A DNA stretch of 64,000 bases from Candidatus Saccharimonadota bacterium (GTDB lineage Bacteria > Patescibacteriota > Saccharimonadia > Saccharimonadales > Saccharimonadaceae), in NCBI GenBank assembly GCA_017519305.1, contig JAFWSN010000001.1, positions 184,296 to 248,295 on the forward strand, in the 5' to 3' direction. The notes beneath the pieces were generated by a model. That model saw only the letters and a program-made list of their open reading frames with translations. It ran no database searches and was not told where the DNA came from. This document shows positions 1-8,022 of this stretch, one piece after another (the stretch's first letter is position 1; every line of letters begins with the position of its first letter). A program made the position numbers and the translations under genes.

Positions 1-1
1 C

Positions 2-550
2 ATCGAACTAACCCGCAACATCGCAACTCGTTTCAATAATCGTTTCGGCGATATCTTTACTGTGCCAGCCAAAACCGCTGACCAAGTTAAATTCATGCAT
101 ATGGACGAAGGTCTCCGTATTCGTGATCTTCTAAATCCAGAGAAAAAAATGAGCAAATCTACCGCTGCCGAAAATTCCAAGATTATGCTTGATGATGATC
201 CAGTTAGGGCTGCTAAAAAGATTATGTCCGCCACTACCGACTCTCTCGGCAAAATTAAATACGATATGTTTAATCAACCAGGTATTTCCAACCTCATGCA
301 AATCGAGGCGCTTGTTACCGACGTACCACTCCAGGATGTCATTTCTACCTGGGCTGGCGAAACTCACTATGGCGACCTCAAGCAAAAAGTTGCTTCATCC
401 GTTTCTGCCATGCTCACCGATTTCCAAACCAGAATGGCCGAAATTAAAGACGAAGACGTTTTGGCTCTTCTCGAAAAAGGTGAAGTCTACGCCAACGAAG
501 TAGCAAACAAGAAATTACTCGAAGTTCAAAAAGCCTTTAATTTGAGGTAA
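2..550 (+). CDS. trpS: Tryptophanyl-tRNA synthetase, C-terminal part (5' cut by window edge)
   Basis: Charges tRNA-Trp with tryptophan in the cytoplasm. The reading frame is open from base 2, so the gene begins upstream of the window. The visible part carries the class I KMSKS loop (KKMSKSTAAENSK) followed by the DDP-containing helix and the C-terminal anticodon-binding helical domain, as in bacterial TrpRS. There is an in-frame GTG at 62, but the residues before it (RFNNRFGDIF) are typical TrpRS sequence, so 62 is not the start. The next gene begins 3 bases after the stop and its probable ribosome binding site (TTGAGG) lies inside this gene, so the two are probably co-transcribed. Confidence 0.95.
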   Translation: MELTRNIATRFNNRFGDIFTVPAKTADQVKFMHMDEGLRIRDLLNPEKKMSKSTAAENSKIMLDDDPVRAAKKIMSATTDSLGKIKYDMFNQPGISNLMQIEALVTDVPLQDVISTWAGETHYGDLKQKVASSVSAMLTDFQTRMAEIKDEDVLALLEKGEVYANEVANKKLLEVQKAFNLR

Positions 551-553
551 TCC

Positions 554-1441
554 ATGATTATCACGGGCAAAAAATTTAGCAAACCAGATATGTCTCGCGT
601 GATTAACGGCGATACTGTTCTTGCTGAAGAACCGGAGCAGACACCGAAATTTCGCCTAGATCTTTTGCTGGTCAAAAAATATAAAAGCTACAATCGTGCT
701 ACCTTGCAAAAATTCGTTGAAGCTGGCTACGTCAAAGTCGACGGTAAAGTTGTGACTAAATCTAATGCTAAATTCGAAGATTCGGTCAAATTAGAATTAA
801 ATGTCCCGACCGAGCTCAAAAATTCTGATCTCATACCAAAAACTATCTACGAAGACGAAAATGTTCTAGTTTTAGACAAACCAGCCGGACTCCTCAGCAT
901 GGCTAAGGGAGAATATTGCCCAGAGAAAACCCTCGAAGACTACGGTCTTTTGGTGCATCGCTTGGATCGCGATACTTCCGGCGTAGTAATTTTGGCCAAA
1001 AATCCAGAAGTCCAAAGTTTTTTGAGAAAACAGTTCCAGGATCGTACGACCCATAAAACTTACTATGCCGTGGTTGAAGGTCACCCAAAGCACGACGAGG
1101 CTAACATTGATTTACCTATCGCGCGTGATTTAAAGCATAAAACCACCTTCCGTGTCGACGCGAATGGCCGCCCATCAGAAACCTACTATAAAGTCGTTAA
1201 AAGCGGCGAGCACACCTCGCTCGTCGAGCTCAAACCAAAGACTGGTCGCACGCACCAGCTCCGCGTCCATATGAAATATCTAGGTACACCAATTCTTGGA
1301 GACCAAGTTTATAGCGAGCATGCCGATAGGTATCCGCGTCTGTTCTTGCATGCAAAATCACTTGAAATAACTCTACCGGGTGGCAAGCGCGAAACTTTTG
1401 TGGCTGAGCTGCCGGAAGATTTTAATAATGTTCTTCGATAA
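554..1441 (+). CDS. RluA/RluD-family 23S rRNA pseudouridine synthase
   Basis: Isomerises uridines to pseudouridine in rRNA. The 295-residue protein has an N-terminal S4 RNA-binding domain (about residues 33-75), then the RluA catalytic domain with VLDKPAG near residue 106 and HRLDRDTSG at 135-143, where Asp138 is the expected catalytic residue. KTGRTHQLR and LFLHAK follow, as usual in the family. The ATG at 554 follows GAGG in the end of trpS at good spacing. The 3' end overlaps the next gene by 14 bases. Which uridines are modified cannot be told from the sequence, so no RluB/C/D symbol is given. Confidence 0.93.
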   Translation: MIITGKKFSKPDMSRVINGDTVLAEEPEQTPKFRLDLLLVKKYKSYNRATLQKFVEAGYVKVDGKVVTKSNAKFEDSVKLELNVPTELKNSDLIPKTIYEDENVLVLDKPAGLLSMAKGEYCPEKTLEDYGLLVHRLDRDTSGVVILAKNPEVQSFLRKQFQDRTTHKTYYAVVEGHPKHDEANIDLPIARDLKHKTTFRVDANGRPSETYYKVVKSGEHTSLVELKPKTGRTHQLRVHMKYLGTPILGDQVYSEHADRYPRLFLHAKSLEITLPGGKRETFVAELPEDFNNVLR

Positions 1442-2087
1442 TCTTTCTGAAATTAATGAATTAGCTGGCAGGGTGCAATGCGCGATTTTTGTCGTCCCAA
1501 ATTCTGCCGAGATCAACATTAAGAACGCTACCGTCATCGAGAAAGATAAAACCACGATTTCAATCGAGCAAATTCGTAACGTAATTTCGGATACCAGGAC
1601 CAAACAAAAGACTGCGCGCTATATTGTAATTAAACAAGCCGAAAAAATGACGCTCGAGGCCTGCAACGCCTTTTTAAAGAGTCTGGAAGAACCAAACGAG
1701 AATTATCACTACGTCTTACAAACCGAAAATCTTTCAAACATCATCCCGACTATTCGTAGTCGTGCCGAGATTTTTATTCTACGTATCAATAATCCGCTCG
1801 ATGCCGCACCGATTGCCACCGACGAAATCAAAAATCTAGCTAAACGCATGCTCGTCGCCAAGGATAAAGATTATATCGCCATCATGAACGATATCGTCAA
1901 GAAAAAAGACAACGTACGCGAAATTGCCCTTGAGGTTCTCAGCACGGCAATCGAAATTTCCTATAAGTCGTATTTTAAAACTAACAATCAAATGTTTTTG
2001 AAGAAGATTCCGAAACTGGTTAAAACCCACGAAAACATTTCGGCGAACGGGAACATAAAACTGCATCTCGTTGCGGATATGCTATAA
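1428..2087 (+). CDS. holB: DNA polymerase III delta'-like clamp-loader subunit
   Basis: A 219-residue AAA+-type clamp-loader subunit, expected to work with DnaX in loading the sliding clamp. Family signs are ACNAFLKSLEEP followed by the TIRSRAE motif (the SRC arginine-finger region, here SRA). The start at ATG 1428 (MFFDNLSEINELAG) is chosen because earlier in-frame starts lie deep inside the pseudouridine synthase. The protein is much shorter than E. coli delta' (334) and has no Walker A P-loop; delta' subunits often lack ATP binding. The N-terminal zinc module is also missing. The end carries the promoter of the following gene. Confidence 0.8.
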   Translation: MFFDNLSEINELAGRVQCAIFVVPNSAEINIKNATVIEKDKTTISIEQIRNVISDTRTKQKTARYIVIKQAEKMTLEACNAFLKSLEEPNENYHYVLQTENLSNIIPTIRSRAEIFILRINNPLDAAPIATDEIKNLAKRMLVAKDKDYIAIMNDIVKKKDNVREIALEVLSTAIEISYKSYFKTNNQMFLKKIPKLVKTHENISANGNIKLHLVADML

Positions 2088-2094
2088 TAAAAGC

Positions 2095-2871
2095 ATGACT
2101 GCTGTTTTTGTCATTATCATTTTTACTGTATTTCTAGCTTTCTTTTTTCCAATTCAGATTCGTCGCAAAAAAGAAGAAGAAAAATCACCAAAGTATAATG
2201 CTCAAATGAAAAAGCTTTGGCAAATTGCGCAATCCTCAATGAAGGAACGCAAGCCTCTTCGTGCCGAAAAAGCCCTGCTCACCATTTTGAAATTCGACGA
2301 AAAGAACGCCGCAGCTTATAACCGTCTAGGTATTCTTTATGCTAAATCCAAGAAATATGACGAAGCAGTAGAATGTTTTGAAATTGCTCAATCTCTCGAC
2401 AACAACCCATCTTCAATCCACAACGCTGGTCTAATCTATCTTGAAACCGGTGATTACGAGAAGGCGGTAATTGCCTTCGAGCAGGCTATTTCACTTGAAG
2501 GTGATGTGCCGGCTCGTTTCATCGCTTTGGCCAAAGCAGAAGAGAAGCTCGGTGACTACAAGAAAGCCGTGCAAGCACTCGAAAACGCTTACGAACTCGA
2601 TTGCAAAGTTACTACACTTCGCCAGATTCTAGCTATTTACGAAATTACTGGTGATGAGGAAAAGAAGGCCGAAACCGCTGCTCGTATCGAAGCGCAAGTC
2701 GAGAAAGACACTGCCAAGAAGACTGCGCCAAAGAAGCGCCTAGTAATCCGTCGGCCAAAACTCGCCAAAGCACCAAAAGTGCCAAAGGCCGCCAAAGAAC
2801 CAAAAGAGAAACCAGTCAGGCGTATTAAGCCATCCTCTATCAAATCCCACATCGGCAAGAAGCGTATTTAA
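2095..2871 (+). CDS. Membrane-anchored TPR protein with basic tail
   Basis: A 258-residue protein. One N-terminal membrane segment (MTAVFVIIIFTVFLAFFFP) is followed by at least four tetratricopeptide-like repeats (about residues 45-180; for example AAAYNRLGILYAKSKKYDEA) and a low-complexity Lys/Pro/Ala tail (about 205-258), which suggests binding to nucleic acid or an acidic partner on the cytoplasmic side. Start: TGCTATAAT ends at 2088, six bases before the ATG at 2095, so the mRNA is predicted to be leaderless. The specific partner is unknown. Confidence 0.8.
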   Translation: MTAVFVIIIFTVFLAFFFPIQIRRKKEEEKSPKYNAQMKKLWQIAQSSMKERKPLRAEKALLTILKFDEKNAAAYNRLGILYAKSKKYDEAVECFEIAQSLDNNPSSIHNAGLIYLETGDYEKAVIAFEQAISLEGDVPARFIALAKAEEKLGDYKKAVQALENAYELDCKVTTLRQILAIYEITGDEEKKAETAARIEAQVEKDTAKKTAPKKRLVIRRPKLAKAPKVPKAAKEPKEKPVRRIKPSSIKSHIGKKRI

Positions 2872-2886
2872 TGCTATAATATCCTT

Positions 2887-4002
2887 ATGGATATATTTTT
2901 AGCTATTTTGGGAGTAATTATTGTTGCGTTGCTCCTAGTTTTGATTTTCAAAAAACCAAAGATCGCCCTCGGTAAAGAGTTCGACCAGATGAACGAACGT
3001 ATGATTCGGGTTGAAGGCGAAATTAATAAGCTTAACCCAGCCATCGACCGTAATTTTCGTGAGAACCGAAAGGAAATTGCCGACAATCTAGAACGTTTGC
3101 AGAGCGGCAACGAAAAGAAGCTCGAAGAAATGCGTGAGACCGTCGACGAAAAGCTCAAGGCCTCAGTTGAAAAACGCTTTAACGAGAGTTTTAAGTCGAT
3201 TTCTACACAGCTTACTCAAGTCTATCAAGGCCTTGGCGAAATGAAGAACATGGCCAATGAAGTCGGCGACCTCAAAAAGGTAATGGAAGGCGTTAAAACT
3301 CGTGGTATTTACGGCGAAGTTCAGCTCGGTGCCATCATCGAAGATATGCTCAATAAGTCTCAATACGAAGAAAACATTATTACCAAACCAGGTTCCAATG
3401 ACCGTGTTGAGTTTGCTATTAAAATGCCGGGCAAAGAAGACAATGTATTCTTGCCAATCGACTCTAAATTCCCAGTTGAGAATTACTCGCGCCTGATTGC
3501 GGCTTACGATGCTGGCAGCAAAGCCGATATTCTAACTTATCAAAAAGCCTTGGCCAACGACGTCAAAGAGCAGGCTAAGAAGATTTCGACCAAATATCTC
3601 GAACCGCCAATGACTACCGACTTCGGTATTATGTTTGTTCCAACCGAGTCGCTCTATGCCGAAATCATCCGTATTCCGGGCCTTTCCGACGAGATCCGTA
3701 AAAAACATAGCGTCGCAATTGCTTCGCCATCTACTCTACCAGTGATGCTGAACGGCCTTGTAATGGGTTTCCGCACTCTCGCAATCGAGAAACGTTCTGC
3801 CGACGTCTGGAATACTCTTGGTGCCGTCAAGACTCAGTTTGGCAAATTCGGTGATCTCCTTGAAGGCGTTCAAAAGAAACTTCAAGAATCTGCTAACAAA
3901 ATTGAATCCGCCCGTACCACTTCTCGTCAAATTGAACGCAAGCTAAAAGACGTCGAAGAACTTCCAGAAGCTGAATCCGTTAAATTAATTGGCGAAGTCT
4001 AA
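2887..4002 (+). CDS. rmuC: DNA recombination protein RmuC
   Basis: RmuC-family protein of 371 residues: N-terminal membrane anchor (residues 2-21), a long coiled coil (about 35-130), then the PD-(D/E)XK-like nuclease core with GIYGEVQLGAIIEDML, the DSKFPVENYSRL segment and FVPTESLYAEI, all hallmarks of RmuC. The family limits inversions at short repeats in E. coli. An extended -10 (TGCTATAAT, 2872-2880) lies six bases before the ATG, so the transcript should be leaderless. It is separated from the convergent signal peptidase gene by a long hairpin. Confidence 0.93.
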   Translation: MDIFLAILGVIIVALLLVLIFKKPKIALGKEFDQMNERMIRVEGEINKLNPAIDRNFRENRKEIADNLERLQSGNEKKLEEMRETVDEKLKASVEKRFNESFKSISTQLTQVYQGLGEMKNMANEVGDLKKVMEGVKTRGIYGEVQLGAIIEDMLNKSQYEENIITKPGSNDRVEFAIKMPGKEDNVFLPIDSKFPVENYSRLIAAYDAGSKADILTYQKALANDVKEQAKKISTKYLEPPMTTDFGIMFVPTESLYAEIIRIPGLSDEIRKKHSVAIASPSTLPVMLNGLVMGFRTLAIEKRSADVWNTLGAVKTQFGKFGDLLEGVQKKLQESANKIESARTTSRQIERKLKDVEELPEAESVKLIGEV

Positions 4003-4005
4003 AAA

Positions 4006-4078
4006 GAATCCAAAAGTTGTTTCCTGAGACCTTGGGCTAGCGCCCGTGAGCGCTCCCGAAGGAAATACTTTTGGGTTC
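4006..4078. terminator. Long imperfect hairpin between convergent rmuC and lepB
   Basis: GAATCCAAAA (4006-4015) pairs with TTTTGGGTTC (4069-4078), then TTTCC pairs with GGAAA, with smaller GC-rich stems inside (GGGCTAGCGCCC and GAGCGCTC). It fills the whole 78-base gap between two convergent genes. It probably ends transcription from both sides, though it lacks a classic T-run, so a structured 3' UTR is also possible. Confidence 0.5.
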
Positions 4079-4080
4079 TA

Positions 4081-4716
4081 TTAGAATCCGCGCATCTTGT
4101 CGAACGGATAGAGCCTGAATAGTACCGGGCCCATAATTCGGCAATACGGAATCGTACCGAGTCCACTACGTGAATCAAGTGAGTTTAGCCCTTCGCGGTT
4201 GTCGCCAGACACGAATAATTCGCCGGCTGGCACAATAATATCCACATCGCCATAGGTGTATTCTTTTGGTCCAATGCCACCATCTTCGCGCCACTCGGTA
4301 TCATAAATGTGGCCTTCTGGGTATTCGTCGTTATAGACAGTTAAGATACCATCTTTCACTGTTACACGTTCGCCAGGAAAGGCTACGACGCGTTTAATAA
4401 TGTATTGGTCGTCAACATTGTCTGGCGGATCACAGGTAAGCGGGCCAGAGGCTTCGCCATTTGCGAAAACAATAATCTGTCCACGTTCCGGAACGTATTC
4501 TTCACCCTTAAAATGAGCAATAGATACGGCCAAGCGGTTAACGACAACGCGGTCGCCGTTCTGGAAAGTATTAAGCATACTGTTGCCGACTACGTTGTAA
4601 GAACGGTAGACGTAAGTGTTTAAGAAAATTGTACCAAGCACTACAGCGAGTAAAAAGCCGCCCAAGCTAAAAATATCTTTAAGAAGCGGGTGCTTTTGTG
4701 AAAATGTTGGTTCCAT
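4081..4716 (-). CDS. lepB: Signal peptidase I
   Basis: Cleaves signal peptides of exported proteins at the outer face of the membrane. The 211-residue protein has one N-terminal membrane segment (about 15-36), box B with the nucleophile (VVGNSMLNTF, Ser46), box D with the general base (YIIKRVVAFPGE, Lys108) and box E (SGDNREGLNSLDSR). ATG 4716 is preferred over ATG 4725: a TGATATAAT element (4729-4724) overlaps the upstream ATG and ends 7 bases before 4716, so the transcript probably begins at or next to 4716. It is divergent from the membrane protein at 4757 with a compact promoter pair between. Confidence 0.93.
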   Translation of the reverse strand: MEPTFSQKHPLLKDIFSLGGFLLAVVLGTIFLNTYVYRSYNVVGNSMLNTFQNGDRVVVNRLAVSIAHFKGEEYVPERGQIIVFANGEASGPLTCDPPDNVDDQYIIKRVVAFPGERVTVKDGILTVYNDEYPEGHIYDTEWREDGGIGPKEYTYGDVDIIVPAGELFVSGDNREGLNSLDSRSGLGTIPYCRIMGPVLFRLYPFDKMRGF

Positions 4717-4756
4717 AATGTACATTATATCATTAAATATTTGTTATAATATACTT

Positions 4757-5548
4757 ATGGCAGATTATATTTTGATTCGAAAGACTCGCAATGCGGCTAG
4801 CTCCGCCGTGCATGTTCTGCTTAACATCGTTTTTGGTATTGGTTCTGTAATGGTAACAGCACTCACTGGCAACCCAGTGATGGGCCTAATTCTGGTTGCG
4901 CTTTCTAAATGGCGCGTTTTTGCCGTCCGCCCACGCTACATTTGGACCAACTTCAAAGCCAACCTTATTGATTTCATCGTTGGCATTAGCGTTGTTCTGC
5001 TAGTCTATTTCTTTGGTCTTGGCACGAACGATATTTTAATCGCCGACATCATCTTAGCCGTCTTTTATTGCGCCTGGCTAATCTTGATCAAGCCGCTTAC
5101 TTCAGATAATGCCATCCTTGCTCAGGCTATGATAGCGGTGTTCCTAGGTTCATCAGCCGCCACAATCGCCTCCGCTAGCGCTGACCCAATCTTCTTGGTA
5201 ATATCTGCATTTATCATCGGCTACAGTGCCGCTCGTCATATTTTGGTTCAGGAAAACGACGAAAATAACGTCTTCTCGACTTTAGCGTCGGGCCTTATCT
5301 TTGCTGAAATTGCTTGGCTTTGCCACACCTGGATGATCGTCTACTCATATTCATTTATCGGTATTCGTATTCCGCAAATCGCAATTATTCTTACGGTATT
5401 TACCTTTATCTTCAGTGCTGTTCGCCGTGCAATTTTCCGCCATGAAGAAGAGTTTAAATTCTCGGATGTAGCCGCACCAATTATCTTTGGCGTGCTCATT
5501 ATTGGCGTAATCCTAATTTGGTTCAGTAATCCAATCTTTAATATTTAA
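4757..5548 (+). CDS. Multi-pass membrane protein, unknown
   Basis: A 263-residue integral membrane protein with about seven hydrophobic segments and short basic loops; no motif of a known transporter or enzyme is recognised. The start at ATG 4757 (MADYILIRKTRN) is fixed by TGTTATAAT ending at 4750, six bases upstream; longer in-frame starts would lie inside the divergent lepB promoter. The 3' end overlaps the convergent prmC gene by 11 bases. Confidence 0.75.
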   Translation: MADYILIRKTRNAASSAVHVLLNIVFGIGSVMVTALTGNPVMGLILVALSKWRVFAVRPRYIWTNFKANLIDFIVGISVVLLVYFFGLGTNDILIADIILAVFYCAWLILIKPLTSDNAILAQAMIAVFLGSSAATIASASADPIFLVISAFIIGYSAARHILVQENDENNVFSTLASGLIFAEIAWLCHTWMIVYSYSFIGIRIPQIAIILTVFTFIFSAVRRAIFRHEEEFKFSDVAAPIIFGVLIIGVILIWFSNPIFNI

Positions 5549-6317
5549 ACAAAGTAATGAAGTCGGCTGTTTTTTGATGCTTGGCGCCGTGCTGCCCGGC
5601 AAAGTCGATAACGGCCGGTTGTTCGGAGGGGTCAGACTCGAGCATTAAGTAGCCATGATAATCTTTTGCCTCAAGATCCAAAATAAGTTTTTTGATTAAT
5701 GCCAACCCGTTATCGTTGGCGAAAAGTGCTTGTTCTGGCTCATAGGCAAGCTCCGGGCTTAAGAAATCCCAGTTTTTATCAACGTATGGCAAATTGGCTA
5801 TAACAAGATCCGTGTCGTCGAGAGAAATGTTGCTGAGTAAATCTGATAGCTTGAGTTCGTCTAGTTTGGCCTCAAGCCTGACGGCGTTATGTCTAGCTAC
5901 AGCGAGTGCCGCCTCGCTAATATCTACTGCGCGCACTTTGGTGTCTGGTAACTCAAGTTTCGTCGTGATGGCAATGCAACCAGACCCGGTGCCAATCTCT
6001 AAAATACTTTTTGGCGACAACTCCTTAGCTAAATCAATAATCGTTTCGGTCTCCGGGCGGGGAATCAGAACATTTTCATTCACAAAAAACCCACGCCCAT
6101 AAAACTCCTTATAGTTAGTGAGATAAGCTAGTGGCATACGGTTCGCACGTTTTTTAACGAGCTCATCGGCGGCAAATTCTTGTTCCGATGTTAGCTCATC
6201 TAAATCGTGCGAGACAAAAAACACACGGTCTACGCCTAGTACATGGGCGAGAATCAATTCCGCATCGAGAGAGGGAATTATATCCTTAGTTTTCTTCAGC
6301 CATGAGCGAACGTTCAT
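5538..6317 (-). CDS. prmC: Release-factor glutamine methyltransferase
   Basis: PrmC/HemK methylates the Gln of the GGQ motif in release factors using S-adenosylmethionine. The 259-residue protein has an N-terminal helical domain (about 1-75) and a Rossmann methyltransferase core with ILEIGTGSGCIAI and the active-site motif VIANLPYVDKNW. The usual NPPY tetrapeptide is NLPY here; Asn, Pro3 and Tyr are kept. It sits directly downstream of prfA, its substrate, with a 32-base overlap, which supports translational coupling. Confidence 0.93.
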   Translation of the reverse strand: MNVRSWLKKTKDIIPSLDAELILAHVLGVDRVFFVSHDLDELTSEQEFAADELVKKRANRMPLAYLTNYKEFYGRGFFVNENVLIPRPETETIIDLAKELSPKSILEIGTGSGCIAITTKLELPDTKVRAVDISEAALAVARHNAVRLEAKLDELKLSDLLSNISLDDTDLVIANLPYVDKNWDFLSPELAYEPEQALFANDNGLALIKKLILDLEAKDYHGYLMLESDPSEQPAVIDFAGQHGAKHQKTADFITLFKY

Positions 6318-7332
6318 GTTTGGCCAGTTCAGTAATTAAATCGTCGATATCCCCATCCATCGCTGCTGAAACATTGGAGCGAGAATAGTGAATACGGTGG
6401 TCCGTAATGCGGTCTTGTGGAAAATTGTAAGTACGAATCTTCTCGGAGCGGTCACCACTGCCAATTAAGGACTTGCGGGCCTCGGAAGCGTTCTTTTGTT
6501 CTTCGGCTTTTTTGCGTTCAAGAAGTCTAGAGCGAAGAATATTCATAGCTTTAACACGGTTTTGTTGCTGCGAGCGTTCGTCTTGCATGGCAACGACTAA
6601 ACCAGTTGGGAGGTGGGTAATACGCACAGCAGAGTCAGTCGTGTTAACACCCTGACCGCCATGGCCGCCAGAACGATAAATATCGATGCGGAGATCTTCA
6701 GGTTTGATTTCGAGATCAGTTTCGGAAGCCTCTGGAAGTACAGCTACGGTTGCGGTAGAAGTGTGGATACGGCCTTGAGACTCGGTAACTGGTACGCGTT
6801 GTACGCGATGTACGCCACCCTCGAATTTAAGCTGGCCATAGGCACGGTCGCCAGAGACCTTAAAAAATACTTCTTTCATGCCGCCAGCTTCGTTTTCGTT
6901 TTCGGACATCAACTCGACTTTTAGACCGTGGCCCTCAGAATATTTTACATACATACGGTATAGTTCCCCCGCGAACAGGGAAGCTTCGTCGCCACCGGCG
7001 CCAGCACGAATTTCGATGATAGCCGGTTTATCGTCGGATGGGTCATGTGGCAAGAGCATCTCTTCGAGCTTTGCCTCCATATCAGCAATCTCGGTGGTCA
7101 AGCGTTCAATGTCGGCACGAGCAAGCTCACCGAGCTCCGGGTCATTAGCAAGCTCATGGGCTTCGGCTAGGTTGTTGCGATTAGTTTCTAGTGCGGAATT
7201 CAAATCCAAAATTGCTCGAATTTCGGCAGCACGACGTCCTTTGGCGGCGAAATCTGGGTCCGAAAAAGCATCTGGCCTAGCCAAAAAGCTTTCAATTTCG
7301 GTCAATTCAGATTGTAATTTATCAAAATCCAT
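6286..7332 (-). CDS. prfA: Peptide chain release factor 1
   Basis: Recognises UAA/UAG stop codons and triggers peptide release. The 348-residue protein has the N-terminal coiled-coil domain, the codon-reading tripeptide PxT as PVT in RVPVTESQGRIHTST, and the catalytic GGQ in SGGHGGQGVNTTDSAVR. PxT rather than SPF marks it as RF1, not RF2. TATAAT (minus strand 7344-7339) lies six bases from the ATG and inside the end of the upstream kinase gene, so a leaderless transcript is expected. prmC follows in the same operon. Confidence 0.96.
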   Translation of the reverse strand: MDFDKLQSELTEIESFLARPDAFSDPDFAAKGRRAAEIRAILDLNSALETNRNNLAEAHELANDPELGELARADIERLTTEIADMEAKLEEMLLPHDPSDDKPAIIEIRAGAGGDEASLFAGELYRMYVKYSEGHGLKVELMSENENEAGGMKEVFFKVSGDRAYGQLKFEGGVHRVQRVPVTESQGRIHTSTATVAVLPEASETDLEIKPEDLRIDIYRSGGHGGQGVNTTDSAVRITHLPTGLVVAMQDERSQQQNRVKAMNILRSRLLERKKAEEQKNASEARKSLIGSGDRSEKIRTYNFPQDRITDHRIHYSRSNVSAAMDGDIDDLITELAKHERSLMAEEN

Positions 7333-7339
7333 AAATTTA

Positions 7340-7828
7340 TTATACCAATTTCTCGACGAATTTAACGCCGCTATTATCTTTATTTTCGTAGAGTTCTACC
7401 GACGCATAGTTCTTCAGCTCATCTTCTGTGACCGGCTCTAAGCGCTTAAACATTGACTCCATTTCTTCTTCTGGAATTTGACGCTCACGGTTGCGGTTAT
7501 TGAGTAGGCAGAGTTCTTTGTCGGCTTTAACGATAATCAAATGAAAAGTATATTTTGGGAAGCGCTCAATAAACCAATCACGGTCTGCACGAGAGGGCGA
7601 ATTAGTGTCAATTAAGACGTCGGTACCGTCTTCCATTGCTGTGCGGATAGCAATGGCAAAAGCTTCCCAAACCTGTTCACGGTGTATATGCACCAGGTCC
7701 GAACCGAAAAATGCAGCATAAAAATCCTCGATCGACAAATAACGCAGGTTGCGTTCCTTTGCCAACCTTGTTGCTAGCGTAGTTTTGCCAGCGCCACACG
7801 GCCCAGACATCAAAAACAAGTTTGCCAT
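7340..7828 (-). CDS. Small P-loop kinase (AAA_33/zeta-toxin-like fold)
   Basis: A 162-residue nucleotide-binding protein with Walker A (MSGPCGAGKTTLA) at the N terminus, DVLIDTNSPSRADRDWF in the middle and RNRERQIPEEEM as a likely lid. This matches small polynucleotide- or nucleoside-kinase-like ATPases; the substrate is unknown. ATG 7828 (MANLFLMSG) is chosen because TATAAT (minus strand 7840-7835) ends six bases before it. It is divergent from tRNA-Val. A second kinase of this general type is encoded at 31907. Confidence 0.8.
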   Translation of the reverse strand: MANLFLMSGPCGAGKTTLATRLAKERNLRYLSIEDFYAAFFGSDLVHIHREQVWEAFAIAIRTAMEDGTDVLIDTNSPSRADRDWFIERFPKYTFHLIIVKADKELCLLNNRNRERQIPEEEMESMFKRLEPVTEDELKNYASVELYENKDNSGVKFVEKLV

Positions 7829-7866
7829 GCTTATATTATACCTCAAATATGTTATAATAGAGACAC

Positions 7867-7943
7867 GGATCTTTAGCTCAGTTGGCTAGAGCGTACGATT
7901 CACATTCGTAAGGTCACAGGTTCGAGCCCTGTAAGATCCACCA
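7867..7943 (+). tRNA. tRNA-Val (anticodon CAC)
   Basis: Full cloverleaf: acceptor GGATCTT/AAGATCC, D-arm with AGTTGGCTA, anticodon stem TACGA/TCGTA around loop TTCACAT, T-arm with TTCGAGC, discriminator A and an encoded CCA. Promoter TGTTATAAT lies just upstream (around 7850-7858). Confidence 0.96.
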
Positions 7944-7954
7944 AGAAGTATTTA

Positions 7955-7978
7955 AATCGGCAAAATGGCCGATTTTTT
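7955..7978 (+). terminator. Intrinsic terminator after tRNA-Val
   Basis: Stem AATCGGC/GCCGATT followed by a T-run. Confidence 0.85.
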
Positions 7979-8022
7979 AGTTATGTATAAATTTTAAAAT
8001 ACAAATCCTACAAACACAAACA

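Noticed and set aside
62-550. trpS starting at GTG 62
   Set aside because: Conserved synthetase residues continue upstream in frame to the window edge.
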